64,000 bases of DNA from Apodospora peruviana (lineage: Eukaryota > Ascomycota > Sordariomycetes > Sordariales > Lasiosphaeriaceae), in NCBI GenBank assembly GCA_033439685.1, contig JAUEDM010000010.1, positions 186,001 through 250,000 on the forward strand, written 5' to 3'. Shown piece after piece: positions 10,155 to 22,823 of the stretch; the first letter of the stretch is position 1; each line of letters opens with the position of its first letter. The notes under the pieces are model-generated. The model did no database searches, was not told the origin of the DNA, and was given only the letters and a program-made list of their open reading frames with translations. The translations under genes were made by a program, and so were the position numbers.

Positions 10155-12717
10155 TCAGCGTATGGTCCCGCTGACAATAGAGTTGACTATATCTTCAGTC
10201 AATTCTTCTGGCGTTTCGGCATCCTGAGGTTGCAAACGCCGGACGATGTCCCGCGCAGTCTGCTCCAGTTCGGTGATCTCGGAAAACTCAAATTCTGAGT
10301 CCGACTCTCTCATTGCGAATGCCAGCAGCCAAGATATCCGTGCCATTTGCGGTTTGCGCGGTTGGTGGTACCGCTGACTAACAGGTCTGCCTTCGCCTCC
10401 TTTAAACGTTCACTATTGTGTAGCATAGTGTGCTGTTGTTAGTCTTGCTCGCCCTGGCTAGAGTTATTGATCTATTGCACTTACATGGCCTCCGCAAAGT
10501 TGCCTTCTGTCGCTGCGACACGGCCAAGCTTGTATATGTAGGCAATGGTGCCAGAATCGTATCTTACCTGGCCAACTCCTTCATATTGATGCAGTGCGGC
10601 AAGGTACTTCTCCTTGGATTCTCTGAGCTCAGAGATATGAAGGAAGTAATCTCCCCACACAATCAACAACCTGATTTGGTTATCAAAGTTATTAGCGGTT
10701 TCAACCTATCAGATAAGGTACCTTGAACTCAGTAATATTAAATCACTTACTGTGCGGTCAGGCACCAACTATTGATGCCCTCAAAGTATTTCTTCAGTTC
10801 TGGAAGCGCTGTTCGGCTTGCGTTCGGCGGGAACCTGCCTGTTTCCTCCTATATTCTTAACTCCGCGAGTTTCCGCTTTTTCAGCTTGGTCTCTCGAGTG
10901 TCAGATTCTGCAAGTTTCTTGCAGGATCCCACAGATTTCTTTCTGGACGCCGATGCTTGTTCATAATCCTTGACGCTCTCATACGCCAGCGAGAGGTTGT
11001 TCAGGAGACCAGAGATTCCCTCGTAGTCCGTTGGGGAATGTTTCTCGCGGAGCTCCAGTGCTTTGGAGTAAGCTTGCAACGCCAAATCAAACTGACCATT
11101 TTTCTCACGGAGTATCCCTCTAGTGTTGAGCATGTGCGCAAGTGAGAGCTGGATATCTGTCTTGGCTGGTTCCGTCGTCGTTTCCATCGCCATCAAGTCG
11201 TCACAGACAAGGATACCGCTGGTGATAGCTTCATCGCCTTCCATGTCGTTACCCTTTTCAAACAAGAACCTATGAAAAAGGCAAGTTTAGTAAACAAGAC
11301 TCTTTTCCCACAAAATGAATTATGAAACCTTACCAGGCGCAGTTACTGAGGGGTTTGATAAACTGCAGGGAAAGGGCTGGCCGAGGGAACGAGTCGTCCA
11401 ACCAATGCCGACTTAGGGTGACCACATGCAGGGCGTATATATTCTCCTCCTCCCATACACCGTAAAGTTACTCGTTATCTTTGCGCTTAGGAAAGACGTG
11501 ACACAAAAGAGTCACGGATAAATTAAAAACTAGTTGTCGTTGATCTTTGCTTAGGAGGTGATGTACTGCTTGCAAGATCAGCATGTGCAACGACAAGCCG
11601 CCTGTCTGGTCTTCGTCAACGATTGACAGGTTACCGGTAGTGAGTCCCCGTTTGCAAGAACCGAACCAAGATTTACTTTTGCAAAACGCGAGATCCTTTG
11701 GAAATTCGGCCAAAGTACCGTGAACAACGTGAGCAAGGTGAAAGGGACAGGCGCAGTTGCTGCGTCACACTGGCAGAAGGAAACAATGCCTAGAAGTGTG
11801 ACTGCGTCGGGATTCCCCTTCGACAGGTGCTTAAGGGAGTCCTTCACTAATACTGTGATTAAATGCTCGTGGTGTTGTCGTTCTCGGGCGAGTTCCTCAC
11901 AGCCCTTGCCTCTTTGGTAATATCTCTGGTGCCAAATGAGGAGGCAAAATCCTCGAGTTCCAACGAGCGATGACACATCCAAGAAGCCATCAGAACAACC
12001 TCCAGGGGAAGACCACCAGCCTTCCAACTCAGCTTAAAAGCACCAAGATTGTGCTTCACATTGCCAGGACATATATGAAGTTGAGTCAGCGGGCATTCAT
12101 CTCCCTCCTCTGGAGAAAAGACTGGAACATCTATATTGCGTTGGGCCTGGTTGAATACGGTACTTATCAGAAGGGGCTGTGGTAGTGACGATGACAGATC
12201 CTTGCGCACCCGATGGCCAGGCCCCAGAAAGAACCGACGGGTCGTTGACACCGTCGAAAACCACCAGCCATAGCACCTCTGCATCCAATCAGTAAATACA
12301 ACAAAGATCGTCTTACTCCGGAGGAACTTGGGAAGACATACCGAGACACTTCAGTTTCTGGAGCACGGCGACCTTGTCTCCAAGAAATTCCCTAGGCCGA
12401 GTGTTCAACCCGAGACGAACACTTGCGCAACAAAAGCCCTCGGCCAAAAGAGGCCTGCTATCAGCCCCGAAGAAGAGAATAACACGGTAGACATCTCGCT
12501 CCTGATGCACGTATTGCACTGCAATCTGAGATTTTCCCACATCCGGCAAGCCATGGAGAACCACAACAGCTGGCTCCGTGGACCTGCTCTCTTGTAAGTG
12601 CTTACGCATTTCCTCCAGGATATTGTTGCGACCGGAGAATTTGATATTCCGAGGCGGACACATCTTAACCCGCGGCTGAGACTGGCCTAATACTGGGGAC
12701 CGCGACGGGCTTGCCAT
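10155..12717 (-). pseudogene. Decayed NLR-type gene (NB-ARC plus TPR repeats)
   Basis: Reading on the complement from 12717: a linker, then a P-loop with the text LHGLPDVGKSQIA. A good intron follows (12279-12341, GTATGT...GCAG) joining to the Walker B region LWLVVFDGVND and the RNBS-B-like GSVIVTT. A GLPL motif (AGGLPLEV) and a winged-helix-like segment come next, then TPR-like helices (LNNLSLAYESVKDYEQA and others) down to about 10480. The reading frame breaks at ~12165, ~11900 and ~11730 without introns that would repair it. In-frame stops occur at 11468-11470 (TAA in a QLY-type context) and ~10849-10851. An intact intron at about 11272-11334 links CAW to FLFEKG. Family members sense non-self or trigger programmed cell death in fungi. 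I read this as a pseudogene; heavy sequencing error is the alternative. Confidence 0.75.
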
Positions 12718-13080
12718 GATTACGCTGAAGACAAGTACTTGGGAATCTATCTCCTGAGATCCAAAGATGAGGACACAAAGCCGGGAAGGGGAACAGCCAC
12801 CTTACTCACCTTACTTATATCGTTCTACCAAGAATCCGCCTATCCTAGGCTCGCGGCAAGCAAATTTCAGTCACACATTCTTTGTGGGATAATCAAGCTT
12901 CAAGCTATTTGTAAGGACGTATTGTCATTCAGTCATACCGATAATATTCCGGTTGGATACACACAAGAGTTAGTCAAACATAAACGAAATAGGTATTGAA
13001 CAGATTGAACACACACAATACTCGTCAATCACAGACATGAGAATAATTAAGTCGGTCATATAATAGAAACACTGTTAACC

Positions 13081-13170
13081 ACAGTCAACGATAGCCAACT
13101 ACAGTCAACGACAGTCAATCACAGCCAATCACAGTCAACCATAGTCGATCACAATCGATCACACAGTCAA
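13081..13170. repeat. Degenerate 10-bp tandem repeat (ACAGTCAAYC)
   Basis: Nine consecutive decamers, in register, follow the pattern A-C/T-A-G/A-Y-C-A/G-A-N-N with consensus ACAGTCAAYC. Weaker copies extend to the left. The 10-bp period matches one helical turn. Confidence 0.85.
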
Positions 13171-14138
13171 CTAAGGAACACAACAGAACAACAAACCTAA
13201 GGTACTGTCTCGTCACCCTTGTCTTTTTTTTTCTCTAGGCAAGTGTTTACTACCCAGCATACCAAAGTTGCACAGCAGTGTCTCCAAAATGCAGTGATCT
13301 CTGTAGCCGTGAAAGCACATGTACCCACCTGAAATACGGTACGGCAATATTACACACATGTTATTCTGCTCAACGAAAGGGACAGTATTACTCAGAGTAA
13401 GTCAACCACATGTATGACGGAACAAATAGGCCTCCGTTTCACGTAACAGTTATGAGCAGCCTGAGTAATCTTGTTATTTCTATATAGTCAATCTAAGCCC
13501 TCCCCCCTGATTAAGGGGCTAGCTTAGCCTAGATATAGGCACATTAGTTAGGTAGTTAGTCTCGCATGAGGTTACAGCCCAGCCCGTGTGGCCCCTAATT
13601 TTGGTCTCGACCAAAGTACCCGCCAAGCAGCAGCAAAACCTAAATACCCCTGAGCGCACAGAGCATACGTCCCGTTGCAGTGGTTATCTACTAGGTAGCA
13701 GTCGATTGGTCAGCCCGAGCCTAAGTCTAAAGGGGATGCGGAGGGGTAGAGAAAGCCTTACATGGCCCGGGAACACGGCACAGCACCGAGGGCAAACGTT
13801 CTACTCAGTAATTACTCCGTAGTCCTCTAGGCATAATCCGTATTCGCATAATACCAAGGTACCTTACTTAGACTTGTTGTATTCCGCACGAAGGGACCTT
13901 GCGCATTGGACCACGAGTAGTCCTCTACGCTTAATAGTAGAATTAGATAGCGTACAGAAGTACCTTATAGTTCTGGTCATGGAGCTACATCGGCCTTCCA
14001 TCGCGCACTCAAGTCCATCGGGCTGGAAGCTGTCAACCGTGGATCTCTAGAAGGATGGAAATTTGGGTCTTGGCAGTTGGCTCGCTGGTATTATGGCTTC
14101 GTTGCGTAAATGCGTACCTGTACCCCCTCTAAATTTTG

Positions 14139-14147
14139 GTATATAAG
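14139..14147 (+). promoter_or_regulatory. TATA box of the chitinase gene
   Basis: The sequence GTATATAAG lies about 70 nt upstream of the ATG at 14217, a spacing typical for inducible fungal genes. Confidence 0.55.
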
Positions 14148-14216
14148 ACGGGTTGAACCGACGAGATAGTTGTATGAACCAAGTATTCTCACACTCGTTT
14201 TGTTCCGAAAGAAATC

Positions 14217-17200
14217 ATGTTGCTGTCTGTTGTTATCGCCCTCCAGCTCTTGGGACATGGGGTCGCAGCGCTGACTGGCGAGAAAGTCAACCTGTCGGAC
14301 CCGGCCAGCCTTGACGAGTTCCAGCGCCAATGGCTTTCAAAGGCTTCGCGCGTGCCTACCGAGGCACTGCAGCCGTGTCCCGTGTCGTGCAGCAAGGTCG
14401 GGAGCGACCCGGGCCGATGGGACCTGTACTCTGACGCGGCGCGCATGGCTGTGTGCAACCAGACAGTGCTGTTCGCCATGACAGTCGACACGGACCTGGC
14501 ACCAACTGCGCTGCGTGTGTGGTATGTTTGTTCTTTAAAACCGTCAGGAATGGCTAATAACCATAAATAGCACCGCCGACATTGCCGACATCCCAGGGGC
14601 GCCACCTTCCATTTCCAGTGGTGACGGCAGTCACGGGACAGAGACATGCGAACTTACCTTCCAAACCGAACAATCGTCGCCGCTCCGGCTCCGGCTCGGC
14701 TCCACTGGAGAATCGGCTGGAACCGGAACCTCAACGGCCAGCGTCGCCTCTGCCATTCGCCAAATCTCCAAGTACGTGGGCGCCACTGCACCCTCATGCA
14801 ACAACAATGCGATTGCCTTTGCGCAGACCGGGAAGGCCGTCGTTGGCTTGTTTGTGGGATCGCAAGTTCATCGCCAGGGCATCGCTGCCGACGTGCTCGG
14901 TCGCCTTCTCTCCCGCGTTGAGGCAAGCGGTCCTGCTTCCGACTCGCTTGTCGTCGAGCTTTGTGACCCGGATGCCGAGTACGGCGCCGACTACGTGCTT
15001 GGCCTTGTTGTCAATACCGAGGGCGACATCCAGAAAGTCCAGCAGAGTGTGCGCAAGTGGACCAAGGGCTCTTGCCTGACGGGTGCACCTGGCGCCACAA
15101 ATGGAAGCGAGGTCTTGGAGTTGGGCGGGAAACTGACCTTCCTCGTGCCTCTCCCTGTCCCTGCCACTATTCCCATTCCCACAAACAGCACTACTCAATC
15201 CCGCTCTGCTCTATCTCGCCGCCAAAACTATTGCTCCAACGTCAAGGAAGTCGTCGCTGGAAATACCTGCGCCATCATTGCCGACAAGCGGTGCACCATC
15301 TCCCTGGCCACCTTCCGCGAGTACAACAAGGGCATCAACTGCGATAACTTGCAAATTGGCCAAAAGGTCTGCTGCACACCGGGTGACGTGCCGCCACCCG
15401 ATCCCCTCGTGCCTGCGCCGGTTCCCTATTGTACCAACTGGAAAACGGTGGCAGCAGGCCAGACCTGTGCCTATATCGCCGACAAGCGTTGCACCGTTTC
15501 CTTAACCACCTTCAACTCTCGAAATACCCAGCTGAATTGCAACAGCGGCGGCCCCAAGGTGGGCCAGACCTTCTGCTGCAACGAGGGTCGGGTCCCTCCG
15601 GTGGACGAATGCAGCAATGCAAAGACCGTTGTATCTGGAAACACCTGTCTCCAGATCGCCGACAAGCGGTGCACCATTTCCGTCGACAAGTTTATTGAGT
15701 ACAATCCGCAATTGGTGTGCGACAATCTGAAGATTGGGGAACCCTTTTGTTGCAACGAAGGCAGGGTGCCACTGCCAGGCCCGCCCCCCAACGCAGACGG
15801 CACCTGCAAGACGGGCACGGTAGTCAACGGCGACTCGTGCGAGTCTCTAGCCTCCAAGTGCGGCATCGGCGGGGACTACATCACCCAGTTCAACCCCAAA
15901 GCCGGCTTCTGCTCCGGGCTCAAGGGTGGCCAGGTCTTTTGCTGCGGCCGCGGCAACCTGCCCGACCTGCGGCCCAAGAAGAATACCGACGGCAGTTGTT
16001 TTGCTTATACCGTCAAGAAGGATGAGAGCTGCAGTTCCATCGCAGTTAGTCATCAGCTGACCGAGGACGAGCTCTACAAGTTCAACACCAAGACGTGGGC
16101 TTGGAACGGATGCAAAAACCTCTGGGTCGACACCAGAATCTGTTTGAGCGACGGAACACCTCCGCTGCCAGCTCCTGTTTCGGTGAGTTCTACTTGAGAT
16201 AATACCTATTAGAAGAATGACTGACGAATGCCTTTAATGGTCGTGATTATGTAGAACGCTGTGTGTGGCCCCACGGTAAGAGACTCCTCTCAACTCCCAT
16301 CTCCCTAGGTCCTGTTGGCTAATAACACCTCAGGTTCTTGGTACAAAAATGCCGACTGACGGAACACCGCTGGCCAAACTCAATTCCTGTCCTCTCAACG
16401 TATGCTGCAACCACTGGGGCCAATGCGGTCTCTCCAAGGACTTTTGTGACATTACAAAGTCAGAGACGGGAGCGCCGGGCACCACGACGTGCGTTTCCAA
16501 CTGTGGCAACGACATCATCAAGAGCAACCCACCCCCGACCAGCCAAATACGCATCGCCTACTTCGGGGCCTGGAATGGTAACCGGCCTTGCCTGCACTTG
16601 CGTGTTGATCACATCGACACGTCAAAGTACACTCACATCCATTTTGCCTTTGCCGACATCACCCCCGACACATTCCAAGTCGACGTCTCAAAGGTGCAGC
16701 AGCAATTCAACATCTTCAAAACCATGACGGGCGTCAAAAAGATCATTTCCTTTGGCGGGTGGGATTTCAGTGCGCTGGAGCCCACCTACCGAATTCTCCG
16801 CAACGCCGTCAAGCCGGCGAACCGCAACAGATTCCGTGACAACCTTTTGAAGTTTGTCCAGGACCACAACCTGGACGGGATTGATCTGGACTGGGAGTAC
16901 CCTGGGGTAATAACTTTTCGTTCTTCCTGTCTGTTTTCAGCTCTACCGGTGCTGACTTTCGCATAGGCCCCCGATATTCCGGATATCCCAGCGGCGGACC
17001 CGGCTGAGGGGTTGGATTATGCCACCTTGTTGGGCAGTCTCAAGGCTTCTCTCCCCGCACACAAGACCGTGTCCTTTGCCGCTCCGGCTTCATACTGGTA
17101 CCTTCGGGCCTTTCCGGTTGAATTGCTTGCCGAGTATGTCGATTATGTGGTTTACATGACCTACGACTTCCATGGTACGTCGTCATCTTGTTCTGTGATA

Positions 17201-18532
17201 TGGGTTTGACTACTAACTCTTATCAGGCCAGTGGGACGTTGGAAACAAGTGGACCATGGAAGGATGCCCGGCCGGAAACTGCTTGCGCTCCCACGTCAAC
17301 ATGACGGAGACCGTGGGTGCGCTCAGCATGATCACCAAGGCAGGCATGCCGTCCAGCAAGGTTGTTGTGGGAGTCACCAGCTATGGCCGCTCGTTCCGCA
17401 TGGCCCAGGCAGGCTGCACAGGTCCCATGTGCACCTTTACCGGAACGAATCGAGTCTCCAATGCTACTCCTGGTAGATGCACGGGTATGTTTCCCGCCTT
17501 TAATGTCAACGCGTTGACGGTGTCTCGTGTGCTCGTTGCCGTGAAGGAAGACGCTGATGCGAATGTTTACCTGTCTTAGGTACGAAGGGGTACATCTCCA
17601 ACGCGGAGATTGACGAAATCATCAAGACCAACCCCAGCGCCCGCACCTGGAGCGCGGATTCCACCGACTACCTCGTCTACAACAACACCGACTGGGTTGC
17701 TTACATGTCTCCCACCAACAAGGCGTCCCGCGAGTCTTTCTACCGGTCCCTGGCCATGGGTGGCAGCACGGACTGGGCCGTCGACTTGCAGTCGTTTGAG
17801 GACGATATAAGCACCCCTGGCCCTGACGACACGGCCGATCCCATCGTCACCCCAACGCCGGGTCCCGGGACCGGCACGGGATCGGACCCCAACCCCACGC
17901 CGCCGCCGCTCTTGCCCAAAACCTGTACACCCCCCGAGGTCGCCACGACGGCCACGCAATGCATCAAAGGCGCCTGCGGCATCACGACACTCTGCGTACC
18001 CGAGCCCACGCCGCCACCGCTCGTGCCCAAAACCTGTACACCCCCGGAGGTTGCCACAACGGCAACGCAATGCATCGGCGAAGCCTGCGGCATCACAACA
18101 CTCTGCGTACTTAAGCCAACACCTACGCCGGAGCCTGAACCAGAACCAAGCCTGCCCCTGGAATTCCTCGCCGTGACGCTTTCTGAGAACGAGACGAACC
18201 CCCCTGGTGAAGGCAACGGGTGTGTCGGTGGCGAAAGTGTCTACATCATCCAAACCTATGGGACGCAGCACCAGACGGAAGAGGTCTTCTGCCTCGAGGG
18301 CAAGGCGACCGGCAAACATCTGGCCGTGTCCAAGACGGACAGCATGTACGGCGCCTACCAGGGCGGGTGGCACGTTGACAAGACCGCCGATGGCGGCACT
18401 GTGCACAACGGCAAAGGCCAGTGGCAGAAGTGCGTCAAGGACGACTTTACGCTTTTCTATTGCCATATTCCCTGTTTGACTAAATCTTCTCGGTCACTAA
18501 AGTGTGACGGCGTTTGGCATGAGGAGTCATGA
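14217..18532 (+). CDS. Killer-toxin-like chitinase: LysM repeats, chitin-binding domain, GH18
   Basis: Seven exons: 14217-14521, 14571-16182, 16255-16275, 16334-16906, 16967-17174, 17227-17484 and 17580-18532, total 3930 nt, 1309 residues. Order of parts: signal peptide; N-terminal region with CTADIAD formed across intron 1; three close LysM-like repeats each with the text ADKRCT (from ~residues 321, 387, 448) and two diverged LysM-like units (~513, ~576); a 7-codon micro-exon; a CBM18-type chitin-binding domain CPLNVCCNHWGQCG (~664-677); a GH18 barrel with the complete catalytic motif DGIDLDWE (D827, D830, D832, acid/base E834); and a Thr/Pro-rich tail with a duplicated Cys unit (TATQCI...ACGITTLCV) plus a last Cys-rich domain. 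This is the subgroup C architecture, related to the alpha subunit of the Kluyveromyces lactis killer toxin. It is secreted and expected to degrade and bind chitin in competing fungi or its own wall. Confidence 0.93.
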
Positions 18533-19594
18533 TTGATGGGGTTGGATGGGTCACCTCTGACGCATTGACGCTGCAGATACATGTAGGTCTCTTGGTAAGA
18601 GCTTTGATGAGCCTTCGAAGGCTCGAGGTTGGAGAGGAACCAAGTGTTTCTGTTATATAGTGTAGTATCTCGTTGTGTCTCTCACTTCTTTCGTGTCGAT
18701 GAATCTTCTGTGTATTAATGATTGGTCTGTTTTTGCCGACTAGTTATTTCTATGAGATGATATTGAGATCCAATGAGCTCCCTCCGATCCAGTGCCTGAA
18801 ACTGTCAACTAATCGGGGAGCACCGCCAGGATGAGGACCACCGGCAAGCTTTGGCAAGTTGTGGTCTTTGTATTTTTTGTCTCCTAAAAAGATATTTTTT
18901 TTTTCTTTTAAAAAAACCGAAACAGTCTTCCTTTTGTGTGCGGTCTGGCTTCAGAATAGGGGCTCCGAACTTGAAGCCCCTGTGCGGCTCTACCGCAGTA
19001 AACTGGCTTACACCATTCTACGGTAAATAGTAACCATCAGGTACATTACAAATCCCCGTAAAATTCCTTGTCTGTGACATATTTTGTGATGCTTGAGACG
19101 GTCTTTACAAGGGATATTTTACTGCCTAAATAAGTATTTCCAGGATGGCTACCAGGTGCCCTGAAAAGTCACGAGCTGTACCCTTGTAAATTACTCGATG
19201 CCTACTATTTACCATGGAATGGTACATGCTGGCTTATTAGATGGCATATCCAAACAGGTCCAACTTGCAGGGGATTCACTTTCACATATTACCTCCTGCA
19301 TTCCAAAAAGTTCAGTCGGCACCAATCAGATCGAACATGGAAAATGTAGCTTAAATAGGACTAGGCATCGAAGACGAGTGTGTCTCGGCGATGCAGAACC
19401 GTACAGCATGTCATGCGAGGCAACGATAGAAGCCCCTCACGAAACTTGGGGGTATCATTTGGAAGTACATAGGGGTTTGGGGGTACGCAATATATTAGGT
19501 ACATCTCCAAGCAGCATAACCCGTAACATCTCTTATCAACTGGTATCTCCAAACAACACCATCTCCGTTCTTTCTGAACAATCGGCAACACAAC
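18533..19594. other. Intergenic region between chitinase and P450 genes
   Basis: 1.06 kb including a T/A homopolymer zone at 18890-18920. A long frame at 19198-19935 on plus overlaps the P450 start in another phase and is not supported as a gene. No other feature was seen. Confidence 0.55.
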
Positions 19595-21292
19595 ATGGCG
19601 ATTTTATCCAGCTTTCAGCTGTCTCCAGTTTCATCACCGGTGCTGTTGCTTGTAGCAGCCACCGTGGTGTTATCCGTCTTGTACAGATTTATCCTCTATC
19701 CCGCCTTCTTATCGCCGCTCGCCAAAGTACCGGCCGCGCGCTGGCACGCCAGGATTTCCCCGTTGTACAGCTACTACATCAAGTATGCCAACATCGAAAA
19801 CCGGGAGGTCCACAAACTGCACAGCAGATATGGTCCGGTCGTCCGACTTGCCCCAAACGAGCTGAGCGTCAACTGCCTCGACGGCCTCAAGGCCATTTAT
19901 ACGGCGGATTTCCCAAAGACGGACTGGTACCATAACCGGTTTTGCAACTTTGAGTATGTGATTAGCATCCTACTTGTGATCTGTCAAACTGACTGTCACA
20001 AAGAACCGATAACATCTTCACCACCAAAGACTCGAAACAACACGGCCAACGCAAGCGTCTGTTGTCGCACGCCTACTCCAAGTCTACGATCCTCTCGTCG
20101 TCAGCAATCGTCAGCACGACATCAACCATCATCCTGGACCGCCTGTTCCCCATCTTACGTTCAGGAAAGCCGGTCGACATCCATCCGCTCAACTACGCAT
20201 ACTCGATCGACTCGTTCACGGCGTTCCAGCTGGGCGCCAAGCTCGGCACGAACTTTCTCCAAGACGCCGCCAGCCGCAGCTCGTTCTTGTATCATTTCTT
20301 CGCCCCGAGACCGCACACCGTCTTCTGGGAAGTCGAGGTTCGCCAGTTCACTGCGGCACTCCTAAAGTTTCTGAGGATAAGGCTCGTGCCGAAATGGTGC
20401 GACGAGTCACGCATCGCCAACGAGAATTACTTTATGGACAAGTATGACCAGGCCGCTCACATCGTAGCTGCTGAGAAGCAGTCTAATGGTGACTCATGGC
20501 CTACGATCTATGCAACAGCTACACACAAGTACCGCGATGGCCTTGCCTCTGCACTCCCCAACCTTAAGGAACTGTACCCCGACCTTCGGAACCAGATCGC
20601 CACAGACATGTTCGACCAAACCGTCGCGGCCGTCGAGACGAGCGGCAACGTTCTCTCGTTCCTGCATTTCGAGTTGGCTCGCAACCAGGACATTCAGACT
20701 CAACTCCGCGCTGAGCTATGTATCCTCTCCTCAGTCTCCAGTAATGACAACTGGTTAGAGTCAATAAACATCAAAACCCTGGACAGCCTCCCTCTTCTCG
20801 ACGCCATCGTTTTGGAAACATTACGCCTCTATCCACCAGTAGCAGGCAACCAGCCGCGTCGCACACCCACCGTATGCACGATCGCAGGCTACGACGGCAT
20901 CCCACCCGGCGTGCGCGTGCAAGCCAGCGCGTGGAGCCTGCACCGTAACTCTCATGTATTTTCTTTTCCGGAGATATGGAAACCCGAGCGCTGGATTTGT
21001 TCTGACCAAGAACTAGTCGAGATGAGGAAATGGTTCTGGGCTTTTGGGAGTGGGGCGCGTATCTGCCTTGGGAAGAACTTTGCTGTTATCTGTGAGTTTT
21101 ACCCTCTCCTCGTTGATCTGTTTGTGATACTGATTTTGTAAAAATATAGCTATGAAGATGGTAGTAGCCGCAGTATATACTCACTTCGCAACCGAGTTTG
21201 TCGGTGTTGAGGAAGATGTTATCCCTCAAAATGATGGATACTCTGGTGGTCCTAGGGGCGACAGGGTTCTTTTGCAGTTTAGGGAGATTTGA
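19595..21292 (+). CDS. Cytochrome P450 monooxygenase, membrane-anchored
   Basis: Three exons: 19595-19953, 20004-21091 and 21150-21292, total 1590 nt (529 residues). The N-terminus has an ER membrane anchor (residues ~12-36, Val/Leu-rich) followed by a Pro/Arg segment. In the I-helix the usual AGxDT appears as AAVETS. The K-helix ExxR is ETLR (E391, R394), and the heme loop is FGSGARICLG (F467, Cys ligand C474). Both junctions restore P450 text: FETDNIFTTKD across intron 1 and AVISMKMV across intron 2. Length is normal for a fungal CYP. Substrate cannot be inferred; no polyketide synthase, peptide synthetase or terpene cyclase lies within the window, so membership of a metabolite cluster is not supported. 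Confidence 0.9.
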
Positions 21293-22740
21293 GTAGTGAT
21301 TCATGTCTTGTCCAACTGAAAGAGATTTGATTTACTTCTTAACTATGCTGGGCAAACGAGTCTCGTGTTTCTCGGCCAGTGAGGCATGGAAGCAACTTCG
21401 ACCAATCGCATCAAGTTCCTCATCATGCTCGTTGTCGGACCTTGTCCGCCACACTCTCAGCCGCAGCGCACTCAAGCTCAATGCCACATCCTTGGGCGAG
21501 CGTCCTTCAGTTTTCTCTTGAGTAGCTCCCAAGACTCGAAAAATCTTGAAGACAAGCACGGCAAACATGGTACGCCTCGCTCGACTTCAAGACAAGTTCC
21601 GTCAAAGTGTCTGCAAGGCGCACAGGGTGGTCCCATCCTGCGTCAGCCATTCTACCGTTCGCTACGTTCCCCCTGCAGGATCCACGTTGGAGATCGACCC
21701 TTCGAACAAGCTGAGATTGGGCGTCCGAGAAAGACTGCGGGCATATATGCCTTATGTCGACAAGTCACCCGAATTTTGGAGAGCATCATCGGAGACAATG
21801 CATGACCGTCGCCGATTCCGTTTATCACCATCCGAGGCAGACAGTCTGGACACGATTCGAAGCTGGCTGCTGGAGTGCGATTCGAACCACAAGGAGTGCC
21901 GCCGTCATGGTAACGACGACAGACTTCGGTTCAATGGAAATGGGCCCCGCTGGCTCGTGGATGTCCGCAAGTTATGTGTGGTTCGCGCGCAACCGGACAT
22001 GGAATATTTCGCATTGAGCTATGTGTGGGGTGACCCTGGGTTATCAAAGGTTTCGGCGACGACTTCGAATCTCTCTGAGCTGCAGAAGGATGGAGCTTTG
22101 GGGGGGGGGGGGATTAACACCCTCCCACGGACTATCCGCGATGCGGTCAGCCTTGTGCAAATGTTGCAAGGCGACTACATCTGGGTCGACTGCCTCTGCA
22201 TCGTGCAGGACGATGCGAAGCATAAACAAGGACAACTCAACTCCATGTGTCAGATCTATGCGCGGGCAGTGGCCACGATCGTTGCGGCGGCGGGGCTAGA
22301 TGCAGAAGCCGGTTTGGGAAAAGCTTTCGAGAGGATTTCTGTACAGCCCGGAGAGCTCCGAAGTACAATTGCTGCTCGGCCGATGCTCCCCCAAGACATA
22401 CATTCGAGATTAACAGGCTCCCAGGCCTTCCCGGCGGCACGAGTACGACACAGCGCGACGCGTCTCTACGACTCGTTTAAACAACAGAGCGGCCGTGGAA
22501 TCGGCGCACTTGGCCTCAGCCACGACATCATGCTGGATCAGATGTTGGATCTTGTACAGAGCAAATGGTACTCGAGGGGATGGACCTTTCAGGAGGCCTT
22601 CTTTTCCACGCGGAAGATTGTCTTCCAGGGCGACACTGTCAACTGGGAATGCGGATACGCGGCGTGGGCAGCAGTGGAAGGACCAGTTGAACCTCGCGTG
22701 GCAGCAGATCTGGAAACCGAGAGAACAAGCCGTGGCCCGA

Positions 22741-22755
22741 CAACAACAACAACAA

Positions 22756-22822
<67 letters not shown>

Positions 22823-22823
22823 A
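22741..22823. repeat. (CAA)n/(CAG) trinucleotide microsatellite inside HET gene
   Basis: About 27 near-perfect CAA units with occasional CAG. In the HET frame it encodes Thr with a few Ala; the other phases give poly-Gln and, on minus, poly-Leu, which explains the long spurious frames there. Confidence 0.95.

Larger units (their letters stand above)
12718..14216. other. Long intergenic region before the chitinase gene
   Basis: 1.5 kb with no protein gene that I can support. It holds a 10-bp-period repeat (entered separately), AT-rich flanks, and the chitinase promoter at its right end. Confidence 0.55.

Noticed and set aside
19198..19935. 245-codon frame overlapping the P450 start
   Set aside because: Out of phase with the P450, which has clear membrane anchor, motifs and splice junctions.
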